Notes: generated by a model from the sequence alone, not told the origin. Counted from the stretch's first letter, positions 29,369 to 36,254 are shown. The stretch: 36,254 bases of DNA from an uncultured bacterium (GCA_903847095.1 CAINCQ010000037.1:1-36254), one strand, 5' to 3'. Numbers and translations: made by a program.

Positions 29369-30632
29369 AAAAATCTTTGATCGCTTTAACAACCGATTCC
29401 TGTTCTTTTTTATCTAGCTCCGGATACATCGGCAAACTCAACACTTTTTTGGCGGCACATTCCGCTTCCGAAAAATCCCCAACCTTGTATTTTAAATATT
29501 CGAAAGCCGGCTGTAAATGCAGTGGTATGGGATAATAAACCATGGTTGGAACACCCTTTTCCTTCAAAAATTTTTGCAGCTGCTCACGCCGAGCCACCCT
29601 GATCGTATATTGATGATAAACATGAGTATTACCGAAGTTCACCGCGGGCGCAATAAGGCCATCAATATCTTTTAATCCTTCATTGTAATATTCGGCGATA
29701 TCGGTTCTCTTCTTGTTCCACTCGTTCAAATGTTTTATCTTCACGTTCAAAATAGCAGCTTGGATCGAATCCAAGCGCGAGTTGACGCCCAAAGATAAAT
29801 GACGGTATTTGTCCTGGGACGAAGAACCATGCGATTTCAGCAATCTTATTTTTTCATATATCCCGTCATCATTGGTCGCAACCATTCCTCCATCTCCGTA
29901 AGCACCTAGATTCTTGGTCGGAAAAAACGAAAAACATCCAGTATCGCCTATCGTCCCTGCTTTAACCGAAGTTTCAACGGTCGCACATGTCTCCAAATAA
30001 CTTTTCTTTCTCTCATTTTTACTCTTCCCCCTGTTTTCGCTCTTCTCGCCTTCTTGCTGTTCCCGCTTTCTCGCTTTCTCGCTTACTTGCTCTTCTTGCT
30101 GTTCCCAGCTTACACGCTGCTCCGCTCCCAGCGATTGGGCGCAATCTTCAACAACCTTTAAATCAAACTTTTTCGCCACTTCCATGATCGCGGCCATATC
30201 GGCCATTTGGCCAAACAGGTGGACGGGAATGACGGCTTTCAACTTGCTAAGCTTACCAAGCTTACTAAGTGAATCAAGCTTAATAAGCAAATCAGCGGGG
30301 TCAAGGTTAAAGGTTTTGGAATCGATGTCAACGAAAATTGGTTTCGCGCCACAAGCAGCGATGGCTTCAGCGGTAGCAATAAATGTAAAGGGTGCCGTAA
30401 TAACCTCGTCGCCTTCCTTAATCCCCAAGGCTTTCAAGGAAAGAAACAGCGCATCGGTCCCGGAGTTCAAACTGATGGCATGCTTAACACCCAGATAATC
30501 CACCATAGACTTTTCAAAATTTTCGACTTCTTCGCCACCGATAAAAACTCCGTTCTCTAAAACCCGGCTTACCGCTTCATCTATCTCAATCTTTAAATTA
30601 TGGTATTGGGCTTGCAAATTAAAAAAATGCAT
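29352..30632 (-). CDS. wbpE: DegT/DnrJ/EryC1/StrS aminotransferase (WbpE type) with two low-complexity inserts
   Basis: This PLP enzyme of 426 residues puts an amino group on a keto-sugar; here it would aminate the 3-keto product of WbpB. Motifs are LNSGTDALFLSL (55-66), TAPFTFIATAEAI (79-91), VEDCAQSLGA (161-170), CFSFFPTKNLGAYGDGGMV with the PLP lysine K240, and LKSHGSS. The family has about 365-375 residues. The excess is explained by about 50 charged residues at 172-222 (E, K, Q, R-rich) and a KLDSLSKLGKLSKLK stretch at 118-132. Both arise from short DNA repeats. Surface-loop positions make an active enzyme plausible. The stop overlaps the epimerase start by 17 bp, and it begins 1 bp after the acyltransferase gene. 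Confidence 0.92.
   Translation of the reverse strand: MHFFNLQAQYHNLKIEIDEAVSRVLENGVFIGGEEVENFEKSMVDYLGVKHAISLNSGTDALFLSLKALGIKEGDEVITAPFTFIATAEAIAACGAKPIFVDIDSKTFNLDPADLLIKLDSLSKLGKLSKLKAVIPVHLFGQMADMAAIMEVAKKFDLKVVEDCAQSLGAEQRVSWEQQEEQVSEKARKREQQEGEKSENRGKSKNERKKSYLETCATVETSVKAGTIGDTGCFSFFPTKNLGAYGDGGMVATNDDGIYEKIRLLKSHGSSSQDKYRHLSLGVNSRLDSIQAAILNVKIKHLNEWNKKRTDIAEYYNEGLKDIDGLIAPAVNFGNTHVYHQYTIRVARREQLQKFLKEKGVPTMVYYPIPLHLQPAFEYLKYKVGDFSEAECAAKKVLSLPMYPELDKKEQESVVKAIKDFYGNQA
29967..30119 (-). repeat. Purine-rich repeat insert inside the aminotransferase gene
   Basis: Read on the minus strand, AGCGAGAA occurs in tandem with variants (AGCGAGAA, AGCGAGAA, AGCGGGAA), and GGGAACAGCAAGAAG occurs twice 42 bp apart. 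It encodes about 50 charged residues just before the PLP lysine and differs from the AAGCTTACT-type repeat. Confidence 0.65.
30234..30287 (-). repeat. 9-bp repeat tract inside the aminotransferase gene
   Basis: The minus strand reads AAGCTTGAT, TCACTTAGT, AAGCTTGGT, AAGCTTAGC in register with the codons. These are close to AGCTTACTA and AGCTAACTA in the wbpA-wbpB gap. Confidence 0.7.
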
Positions 30633-30633
30633 A

Positions 30634-31374
30634 TTAAATTATTTCTTGTTCGCTCACGTCACGAACGACACGAGCCGGAACACCCATGACAATCTTCCTG
30701 TCTGGCACATCACGAGTAACAACCGATCCGGCCGCTACAACCGCGTTCTCCCCTATCACCACGCCCGGCAAAAGGGTAGCGTTCGAACCGATGCGCGCAC
30801 CCCGTTTAATGGTCGGGCCCTTACATTCCGACATGCCTCGCCCCATACTATTATCATTGGCCGTACTCACTTCATCGCCGAAAAATACATTTTCCTCAAT
30901 AATCGCGTTTGCGGTAATATGCGATCCGGTCTGGATCCGCGATCCGTTGCCAATCTTGGTATCGGGTTCTATCATAACCAGCCTTCCAATCACAACCCGT
31001 TCTCCAATTACATTGTTCTCCCTAATCGACGCTAAATCCCCCACCATCCCCTTATCGCCAATAGTAGTTCCTTCGTATATGATTGCTTGAACGCCAATCA
31101 CGCAGTCGTTGCCTATGGTAAGGGGACTAAAATCCTGTGCCACCTTCATGCGCATTGAAAATCCGGTTTTCGGTTTTCTTCCCAAAACAGCTCCATCATC
31201 GATATAAGCGTTATTTCCGATATTAACGTTCTTGTGAACTATGACGTTATGACCAAAATAGGCGTTATCCCCGATATTAACACCATCTTCTATAACAACA
31301 TTATTACCAAAAACGTAGCCCTTTCCGATTTTAGCATCTTCGGAAATCATTTGTTTTTGGGTATTTTTTTCCAT
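30634..31374 (-). CDS. Left-handed beta-helix (hexapeptide) acyltransferase, second copy
   Basis: This 246-residue protein is almost entirely hexapeptide repeats ([LIV]-G-x4), for example IGKGYVFGNNVVIEDGVNIG, VNIGNNAYIDDGAVLG, IGNDCVIGVQAIIYEGTTIG, and GARIGSNATLLPGVVIG, ending with the typical VVAAGSVVTRDVPDRKIVMG. Such enzymes are trimers that transfer acetyl or other acyl groups to amino sugars. The acceptor is not clear: the WbpD role is filled by the next gene, so this one may act on a second amino sugar or acylate the sugar made by the deacetylase. It begins 32 bp after the WbpD-like gene and ends 1 bp before the aminotransferase start. Confidence 0.88.
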   Translation of the reverse strand: MEKNTQKQMISEDAKIGKGYVFGNNVVIEDGVNIGDNAYFGHNVIVHKNVNIGNNAYIDDGAVLGRKPKTGFSMRMKVAQDFSPLTIGNDCVIGVQAIIYEGTTIGDKGMVGDLASIRENNVIGERVVIGRLVMIEPDTKIGNGSRIQTGSHITANAIIEENVFFGDEVSTANDNSMGRGMSECKGPTIKRGARIGSNATLLPGVVIGENAVVAAGSVVTRDVPDRKIVMGVPARVVRDVSEQEII

Positions 31375-31406
31375 TATTTTTCAATATTTTAATAAAACCG
31401 CACAAA

Positions 31407-31988
31407 TTATATCGGCACGACGAATTCTTTTTCTTGGCGAAAAGATCGGGAACACACGCCACACACAGCTTTGTTTTCCTTAAATGAAAGTCTATTGCCA
31501 CACTCGCAAACCCAACCGATAAACTTTGCCGGAACACCCACAAACAACGCGTAGTCAGGAATATCTTTAGTCACTACCGAACCGCCTCCCACCATAGCCC
31601 ATTTGCCTATTTTATTTCCGCAAATAATCGTGGCATTCACTCCCAGCGAAGCCCCTTCTTGCACGCAGGTCGGAAGCCATTTTCCGTATTTTGGAAATTC
31701 AGATTTAGGATACTTCGCCCTTGGTATCAAATCGTTAGTAAATGTAACCGACGGCCCAACAAAAACATAGTCTCCTAATACTACCAAATCCCAAACATCG
31801 ATATTTGATTCTAATTTGACACCATTACCAAGAACCGCTTTCGACCCAATAAAACAATTATGGCCAATTGTACAATCTTCCCCGATAACCGCGCCTGCCA
31901 AAACTTGGCTGTTGTGCCAAATTTTTGTTCCTTGACCAATTTTAGCCTCGGGCGAAACTTCGGCGGTTTTATGAATGATAGGATCCAT
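31407..31988 (-). CDS. wbpD: WbpD/WlbB-type N-acetyltransferase with C-terminal zinc ribbon
   Basis: This 193-residue left-handed beta-helix acetyltransferase would add the 3-N-acetyl group to give UDP-2,3-diacetamido-glucuronic acid. KTAEVSPEAKIGQGTKIWHN and SQVLAGAVIGEDCTIGHNCF are typical of WbpD/WlbB, as are VGPSVTFTNDLIPRAKYPKS and GASLGVNATIICGNKIGKWA. It continues beyond the usual end with C161-x-C163 and C176-x2-C179 (CECGNRLSFKENKAVCGVCS), a small zinc-ribbon-like tail. The start overlaps the end of the dehydrogenase gene by 20 bp. Its neighbours WbpA, B and E define the pathway. The role of the cysteine tail is unknown; it could stabilise the trimer or bind another subunit. Confidence 0.88.
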   Translation of the reverse strand: MDPIIHKTAEVSPEAKIGQGTKIWHNSQVLAGAVIGEDCTIGHNCFIGSKAVLGNGVKLESNIDVWDLVVLGDYVFVGPSVTFTNDLIPRAKYPKSEFPKYGKWLPTCVQEGASLGVNATIICGNKIGKWAMVGGGSVVTKDIPDYALFVGVPAKFIGWVCECGNRLSFKENKAVCGVCSRSFRQEKEFVVPI

Positions 31989-32769
31989 ATAATTTTTCTA
32001 TAAGCTGAATTACCGGCAAAACATCTTGAGGAATAACCCCTTGCTTCTTTTCCAGATCGCGATACACAAATTGATGCAAATTCTCTTCGGCCAGATTTTC
32101 TTTTGAAGAAAGATTGATCGCTTTGCCGTCGATGATGAATTCCCGTTTCCACGGATCGTTGATCGCCGCTCCTACCGACACGCGCCACGAACAGTCATAA
32201 TTGGCACCTTTGATCGTGCCGACGCCGGTTTTTCCGTCAAATTGGTCCATTTTTACCTCCAAAGCCGGACCAAACAAATACAACAACAGCTCAAAGTAAT
32301 GAACTCCCAAGGTGAACAGCGGCCCGCCCGATAATTCCCGATCGCCCTTCCAACCCTTGAAATAATGGTCATCCCGATAAACCGAAATGTCCATTTTTAT
32401 ATCGTAGTGTTTGGCTTTATCGATTTTTACCTCTAATCTTTTGACTTCGGGATGATAACGCAACTGCTGAACCACGAAAATATCTTTCCTTTTGGCCAGA
32501 GTCTCCACGTGTTCGGACTTCAAAGCCAGCGGTTTTTCGACCAACACCAACTTTCCGGCGTCGACTGCCGCTATGGCGATCGGATAATGGAGATAGTTCG
32601 GCGCCAAGATCACAACACAGTCCGTTTCCGGGTTTTTGACGATCTTTTTCCATTCTTCTCCCCGCCCGTGGGTAATATCGCACACATCAACAATCGTGCC
32701 TCCGGTTTCCAGGATGGCCTGCAGATGTTTGCGGAAAATGAATCCTGTTCCGATGATGGCAAATTTCAT
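31969..32769 (-). CDS. wbpB: WbpB/WlbA-type Gfo/Idh/MocA sugar dehydrogenase
   Basis: This 266-residue protein is an NAD-dependent oxidoreductase that would oxidise C-3 of UDP-GlcNAc-uronic acid. The Rossmann motif IIGTGFIFRKH is at residues 5-15, VVILAPNYLHYPIAIAAVDA at 52-71, and the catalytic EKP at 78-80 (K79). QQLRYHPEV and GGPLFTLGVHYFELLLYLFG (148-167) carry the conserved histidine H157. The protein is shorter than most family members (about 310-320), mainly at the C-terminus, but all central motifs are present. It lies between the 9-bp repeat array and wbpD, with a 20-bp overlap to the latter. The assignment to the WbpB role relies partly on the neighbouring genes. Confidence 0.88.
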   Translation of the reverse strand: MKFAIIGTGFIFRKHLQAILETGGTIVDVCDITHGRGEEWKKIVKNPETDCVVILAPNYLHYPIAIAAVDAGKLVLVEKPLALKSEHVETLAKRKDIFVVQQLRYHPEVKRLEVKIDKAKHYDIKMDISVYRDDHYFKGWKGDRELSGGPLFTLGVHYFELLLYLFGPALEVKMDQFDGKTGVGTIKGANYDCSWRVSVGAAINDPWKREFIIDGKAINLSSKENLAEENLHQFVYRDLEKKQGVIPQDVLPVIQLIEKLYGSYHS

Positions 32770-32775
32770 AGTAAT

Positions 32776-32931
32776 AGCTAACTAAGCTTACTAAGTTAAT
32801 CAAGCTAACTAAGTAAATTAAATTCCAAACAACACACCTAATTAATCAAATCTGCTAAGTTGAGTAAACTTGCTTAATTAGTATTTTTACTTAGTAAGCT
32901 TACTAACTTGATTAACTTAGTTAGCTTGTTC
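32776..32931. repeat. Inverted array of 9-bp repeats between wbpA and wbpB
   Basis: Positions 32776-32820 read as consecutive 9-mers AGCTAACTA, AGCTTACTA, AGTTAATCA, AGCTAACTA, AGTAAATTA. About 60 bp of weaker similarity follow, then 32889-32931 carries the same units on the opposite strand (AAGCTAACT, AAGTTAATC, AAGTTAGTA, AGCTTACTA). The two arms are inverted relative to each other and could form a long imperfect hairpin in the mRNA. No start codon or gene lies here. Confidence 0.8.
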
Positions 32932-34254
32932 TTAAAAGCGGTATACATTCTCAAACTCGCGAGATTTGATCGCGTTGCGCGTATCGATCACCACTTTGGC
33001 ATTTTGGGCCAGTGTCTCGTAGTCGAATCCGGAATGATCGCACAAAATAATTACCGCATCGTAATTTTTTACCGCTTCAAGTCCGTTTTCGATTGATTTC
33101 ATTAAAATCGGCTCTTTATTTTCCAGCATGAAATTACCCGCCGCAATCCGCAATTCCGGTATCAGATGATCGAAATAATCAACTTCGGCACCCTTTCTCA
33201 TTAAATTAGGGACAACGTCGTAAGCCGCGCCTTCGCGGGGATCGTTGATGTCTTTTTTGTAAGCTACTCCCCAAACCAGGATTTTCGACCCCTTAATCGC
33301 CTTTCCTTGGCGGTTTAAAGCCGTAATCGTGGAGGTAACGACATAATGGGGCATCTGTTCGTTGATCTCCCCGGCCAGCTCAATAAAATGGGCCCAAAAA
33401 TTATATTCTTTCGCTTTCCAAGAAAGATAAAACGGATCAAGCGGAATGCAATGACCACCTACTTTGGGCGATGGATAGAACGCTTGAAAGCCGTAGGGCT
33501 TGGTTTTAGCCGCTTCGATCACTTCCCAGATGTCGATGTTCATTTTTCCGGCCAGCATCGCCAGTTCGTTGATCGCCGAAATATTGATCAGGCGGTAGGT
33601 GTTTTCCAGGATCTTGGTCATTTCGGCCGCGCGCGCGGAAGATACCGGATGGACGTGTTTTAAGAATTGGCCGTAAAACAAACCGGTGATCTTGGTACAT
33701 TCCGGCGTAATCCCGCCCACCACTTTGGGCACTTCGTTAAAGGGTATCGTGTTCCCCGGATCGATGCGCTCCGGCGCGAAAGCCAGGTAAAAATCCTGAC
33801 CGCACTTTAAGCCGGATTCTTCGAGCATCGGCAAGATCACCTCATCGGTCGTACCCGGATAAGTCGTGCTTTCCAGAATGATCAGCTGGCCCGGCCGCAA
33901 ATGTTTTTTGATTTCCTTAACGGAATTCACGATATAGGATATGTCGGGGATCTTGTACTTATCCAGGGGGGTTGGCACGCAAATAATAATAACATCGGCT
34001 TGGTCCAGCTTGGAAAAATCCGTGAACGCTTCAAACTTTTTGGCATCAATAATTCCTTGAAGTTCGCTGTCTTTAACATCCTGGATGTAAGACTTCCCCG
34101 CATTCAACTGGTTTACCCTTTTTTCTTGGATATCGATGCCATAAACCTGCATTCCAACCCTCGCGATCTCTAAGGCGTGAGGCAATCCAACATAGCCCAT
34201 TCCGATAATGGCAACTTTAGCTTTTTTCTCTTTGATCAGATCGTAAAGATTCAT
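32932..34254 (-). CDS. wbpA: UDP-GlcNAc 6-dehydrogenase (WbpA type)
   Basis: This 440-residue UDP-sugar dehydrogenase would oxidise UDP-GlcNAc to UDP-GlcNAc-uronic acid with two NAD, opening the pathway. The N-terminal Rossmann motif is G18-M-G20-Y-V-G23-L-P, with VYGIDIQEKRV following. ICVPTPLDKYKIPDISYI, ILESTTYPGTTDEVILP and FAPERIDPGN are family motifs. The catalytic cysteine is C269 in GGHCIPLDPFYLSWK. The C-terminal part, with KILVWGVAYKKDINDPREGA, is the UDP-binding domain. The PERIDPGN and SYI features fit the WbpA/WbpO branch rather than UDP-glucose dehydrogenase. It is the first gene of the cluster, with a promoter and hairpin in front and the repeat array behind. Confidence 0.93.
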   Translation of the reverse strand: MNLYDLIKEKKAKVAIIGMGYVGLPHALEIARVGMQVYGIDIQEKRVNQLNAGKSYIQDVKDSELQGIIDAKKFEAFTDFSKLDQADVIIICVPTPLDKYKIPDISYIVNSVKEIKKHLRPGQLIILESTTYPGTTDEVILPMLEESGLKCGQDFYLAFAPERIDPGNTIPFNEVPKVVGGITPECTKITGLFYGQFLKHVHPVSSARAAEMTKILENTYRLINISAINELAMLAGKMNIDIWEVIEAAKTKPYGFQAFYPSPKVGGHCIPLDPFYLSWKAKEYNFWAHFIELAGEINEQMPHYVVTSTITALNRQGKAIKGSKILVWGVAYKKDINDPREGAAYDVVPNLMRKGAEVDYFDHLIPELRIAAGNFMLENKEPILMKSIENGLEAVKNYDAVIILCDHSGFDYETLAQNAKVVIDTRNAIKSREFENVYRF

Positions 34255-34261
34255 GTGATTA

Positions 34262-34326
34262 ACCCTGTTTTACCCAGGGTCGCGCGTAATAGTTAATTAT
34301 ACTAAGGTGTTTTCCAGATTTATCAA
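34262..34326 (-). promoter_or_regulatory. Promoter and leader hairpin of the polysaccharide cluster
   Basis: On the minus strand TTGATA (plus 34321-34326) and a perfect TATAAT (plus 34296-34301) are 19 bp apart. The leader then carries ACCCTG/CAGGGT (plus 34262-34267 with 34275-34280), a 6-bp hairpin 8 nt before the wbpA ATG. This is the likely main start of the operon that runs to 16575. Confidence 0.58.
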
Positions 34327-34343
34327 GTCGTTCGCCGGCTTTT

Positions 34344-36086
34344 CTATCCAACCAGTAAACGATTGATAACCTGGCGCGTAGCCGAACCAACATAACCCGT
34401 GCCGGATTTTAAGCCCAAGGGATTCAAAACCTCGGAGGCGTATTTTTCTTGGAAGCGGATGACGGCGCTTTGGGTTAAAGAGAGGAAATTGCCGGACACA
34501 ATGGCTTCCGGGTAGATTGAAGGACCCTGGGCTTTAAGAAATTCCTGGAGGCATTTTACTTCCGGGCCGCTCGCGCCCAAAGCCAAGTCCGCGGTTATCG
34601 ATGAACAAGTTGTCTTAACGGCCTGGTTTTGGGAAGCCAAGATAGTCTGGATGCGCGCGATCTCCTTTTTCAAAGAACCGATCCGGGCCAGCAAATTCGC
34701 GATCTCCGCGTCCGAACTTGGGGGTCCAAGCTCTTCTTTTTTATCCTGGGTTAAAGAAATCGTGAACGAATAAGAAATTATCGGCTGGATCCCATCGAAT
34801 CCACTTACTTTCCCTTTGACGAATTGAACAAGGGTCAAGGAAGAATAGTTGGTGTCGAAGTTAGCCAGAGAAATGCTTCCTTGGTTTTCGCTGTTGAGCG
34901 GAAAGGTTTTTATCGAACAAGTCCCACGGATGTCGCACAAAAAATAACGGATCGAGAATTGCTCGTTTTTTCCGCCGAAAACATCAAGCTTTAAATTGCC
35001 CTTCCCCCCGACAATCTTCTGCCAATTGCCCGCGTAATAAGTGGAATTGTAAAGCACCGAAAGAGTCGCTTCCCCGGATGTTGGAAGGTAATTGATCTTT
35101 GGCGGCACTTTCAGCTTTTTCAAATTTTCGTTTTTGTAGCAAAACTCGGGCCCGTAAGAACAATCGTTGATCGATACGGCCATCAGCCAGTTGGAGAAGA
35201 TCTGGTTAAAATCCTCGGGCTGGCCATTTTTCTTCAAAAAGGAATTGATCGATCCGATTCCCGTTTCGTTCGAAGACATAGTCTCTGAAATGATATTAAC
35301 CCCGTACTGCTCCACCAGATAATGAACAAAAAGACTGGCCGAAGCGTAATCGGGCTCTTCGTTAAGCCATTCGGTAACCGAATCCTGGGGATCCGCGAGA
35401 AAAACTTTCACCCGCTCTTCCAAATTACTACCGTGATAGGATTCATCGTAACCGAGCAAGGTCGAACTGAAATCGGCACGAGCCTCGTTTAACCAGTCAT
35501 CTTCGGAAACGGAGCGGATAACATCCTTTTGGTTAAAATCGATCAGATGAGTGAATTCATGAGCCAAATAGATCTTTGTGTTCACGGAAAGCATTCGCCG
35601 GGCATTCAAATAGACCATTTCCCGCTCGTTGGAAGTGGGTACCTCCAGTTTTGAATAACCATCGGCCGCGCTGAAATACCCGCCGGCTTCCTTGATCATC
35701 GGATGGACCAGTATCGTGATCTTCCCGTCTTTATTGATATTGGAATTAAAATCACTGCCGTAGATATCGGTAAGCTTGGGATAAATATTATCGGAAAATT
35801 CCACGCCCAGATCCTCGAACGCTTTATTATAATTTCCCTGGTCTTTTTCGCTCAAAGTGGACCACCATAAATCGTCAACATAAAAATAAAGCTTGTCGGT
35901 CGATACCACCAATCGGGACGCTGTTTTGGTCCTTCCCTTGCTATCGTATGTTTTATCGATAGTGAAATTCTGGTTATCCCCGACAATATCGGCAAAAACC
36001 GCGATCGGAAACAGACCGAACGCCAAAATACAGCCGACCACGGCCAAAACCGATATGATCGCTTTTTTTATAATCACCTGATCCAT
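34344..36086 (-). CDS. Secreted zinc metallopeptidase with C-terminal peptidoglycan-binding-like domain
   Basis: This 580-residue protein carries a signal peptide (about 1-32, ending IAVFA) and is exported. The catalytic site is H176-E177-F-T-H180 in LAHEFTHLIDFNQ, with a glutamate ligand E201 in DDWLNEARADF about 20 residues later. This is gluzincin-like spacing, near the M6/M30 group but not assigned further. After a beta-rich region comes a coiled coil (about 460-485, IANLLARIGSLKKEIARIQT), and the last 90 residues match the PG_binding_1 type (LGASGPEVKCLQEFLKAQG near 500, AVIRFQEKY, GYVGSATRQVINRLL). The C-terminal domain probably holds the enzyme on the cell wall or envelope. It starts with ATG at 36086, upstream of the polysaccharide cluster in the same direction but with its own promoter. 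Confidence 0.88.
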   Translation of the reverse strand: MDQVIIKKAIISVLAVVGCILAFGLFPIAVFADIVGDNQNFTIDKTYDSKGRTKTASRLVVSTDKLYFYVDDLWWSTLSEKDQGNYNKAFEDLGVEFSDNIYPKLTDIYGSDFNSNINKDGKITILVHPMIKEAGGYFSAADGYSKLEVPTSNEREMVYLNARRMLSVNTKIYLAHEFTHLIDFNQKDVIRSVSEDDWLNEARADFSSTLLGYDESYHGSNLEERVKVFLADPQDSVTEWLNEEPDYASASLFVHYLVEQYGVNIISETMSSNETGIGSINSFLKKNGQPEDFNQIFSNWLMAVSINDCSYGPEFCYKNENLKKLKVPPKINYLPTSGEATLSVLYNSTYYAGNWQKIVGGKGNLKLDVFGGKNEQFSIRYFLCDIRGTCSIKTFPLNSENQGSISLANFDTNYSSLTLVQFVKGKVSGFDGIQPIISYSFTISLTQDKKEELGPPSSDAEIANLLARIGSLKKEIARIQTILASQNQAVKTTCSSITADLALGASGPEVKCLQEFLKAQGPSIYPEAIVSGNFLSLTQSAVIRFQEKYASEVLNPLGLKSGTGYVGSATRQVINRLLVG

Positions 36087-36148
36087 AATTTCGTCTCTGG
36101 CTTTAACTTAGCCAAATTCCAGTCCTTGCCTTGGAAAAACCACTGAAA

Positions 36149-36154
36149 ATTATA
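36149..36154 (-). promoter_or_regulatory. -10 box of the metallopeptidase gene
   Basis: TATAAT on the minus strand inside AATATATAAT, 62 nt before the ATG at 36086. No -35 at normal spacing; TTGGGA lies 20 bp upstream. Confidence 0.4.
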
Positions 36155-36230
36155 TATTAAGTTTAACAGAATTTTCCCAAAAAAAAAGCCCGCCCATCCT
36201 GCCGCCATCAGCGCCAATCCCCTCCAATCT

Positions 36231-36251
36231 CGCAGCGTCCGGGACGCTGCG
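36231..36251. repeat. 21-bp palindrome at the window end
   Basis: CGCAGCGTCC (36231-36240) and GGACGCTGCG (36242-36251) are exact reverse complements around one base. It could be a terminator stem for a gene outside the window, but its flank is cut off. Confidence 0.5.
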
Positions 36252-36254
36252 GGA

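Noticed and set aside
29352-30632. Frameshifted or broken aminotransferase
   Set aside because: The frame is continuous and the PLP lysine and flanking motifs are intact; the anomaly is an in-frame insert.
28500-32931. CRISPR array
   Set aside because: The repeats are 9 bp, degenerate and contiguous with no spacers, and several lie inside genes; there are no cas genes.
654-36086. Use of code 25 (TGA as glycine) as in Gracilibacteria/SR1
   Set aside because: TGA ends the DUF5674 and methyltransferase genes at ATGA overlaps, and no conserved glycine is encoded by TGA in the genes read.

Overview
The window looks like a chromosomal segment of a Candidate Phyla Radiation (Patescibacteria) bacterium of the Parcubacteria type. 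This is an inference from gene content, not a marker-gene placement. The clues are densely packed small genes of families common there (DUF5674, DUF5680, DUF2000, a stand-alone NIF3/YqfO domain), a surface metallopeptidase ending in a peptidoglycan-binding-like domain, a TPR-carrying O-antigen-ligase-type protein, and very large surface proteins. TGA is used as a stop (for example in the ATGA overlaps at about 1350 and 21067), so this is the standard bacterial code and not the Gracilibacteria/SR1 code. Almost every gene lies on the minus strand; the one convincing plus-strand gene is a small orphan at 3629-3892. No rRNA, tRNA, CRISPR array or transposase was found.

Layout, left to right. 1-424: N-terminal part of secD. 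654-2928: a tight operon of six small genes (NIF3/YqfO-like, conserved hypothetical, DUF5674, DUF2007-like, alpha/beta hydrolase, DUF5680). 2962-3892: a plus-strand gene remnant with its terminator, a NUDIX hydrolase, and the orphan plus-strand gene with its own promoter, Shine-Dalgarno and terminator. 3960-6826: DUF2000 and secA. 6897-8125: stacked hairpins, hpf, and a spacer that seems to hold a separate transcript for a 17-residue lysine-rich peptide. 8126-9079: murB behind a consensus promoter. 9205-12089: a Wzz-like protein and an O-antigen ligase/polymerase with TPRs. 12259-15439: a small membrane protein and a 952-residue surface protein (beta-helix, calcineurin-like phosphoesterase, PKD-like, TasA/camelysin-like C-terminus). 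15603-16106: a VIT1/CCC1-like membrane protein. 16118-16580: a non-coding island of nested inverted repeats. 16575-34254: a roughly 18-kb surface-polysaccharide cluster. 34344-36086: the secreted metallopeptidase.

The polysaccharide cluster is read from wbpA leftwards. WbpA, WbpB, WbpE, WbpD and a WecB/WbpI-type epimerase together supply all five steps from UDP-GlcNAc to UDP-ManNAc3NAcA (2,3-diacetamido-2,3-dideoxymannuronic acid). Then come Wzx, Wzy, a GT4 glycosyltransferase, an AsnB-type amidotransferase that could amidate the uronic acid, a PIG-L deacetylase, a methyltransferase, WbqC, a second GT4 enzyme, a PglC/WcaJ-type initiating transferase and a PglF/CapD-type 4,6-dehydratase. With Wzz and the ligase at 9-12 kb this is a complete Wzx/Wzy-dependent glycan system, presumably building a coat on a cell that has no classical LPS.

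The most unusual signals are repeats. A degenerate 9-bp unit (roughly AAGCTTACT) forms an inverted array between wbpA and wbpB and also appears in frame inside the epimerase and aminotransferase genes, giving three-residue periodic inserts. The aminotransferase carries a second, purine-rich insert of about 50 residues just before its PLP lysine. A near-identical 33-bp element follows two neighbouring genes. Several genes have a TATAAT box only 5-8 nt from their ATG, which suggests leaderless mRNAs.
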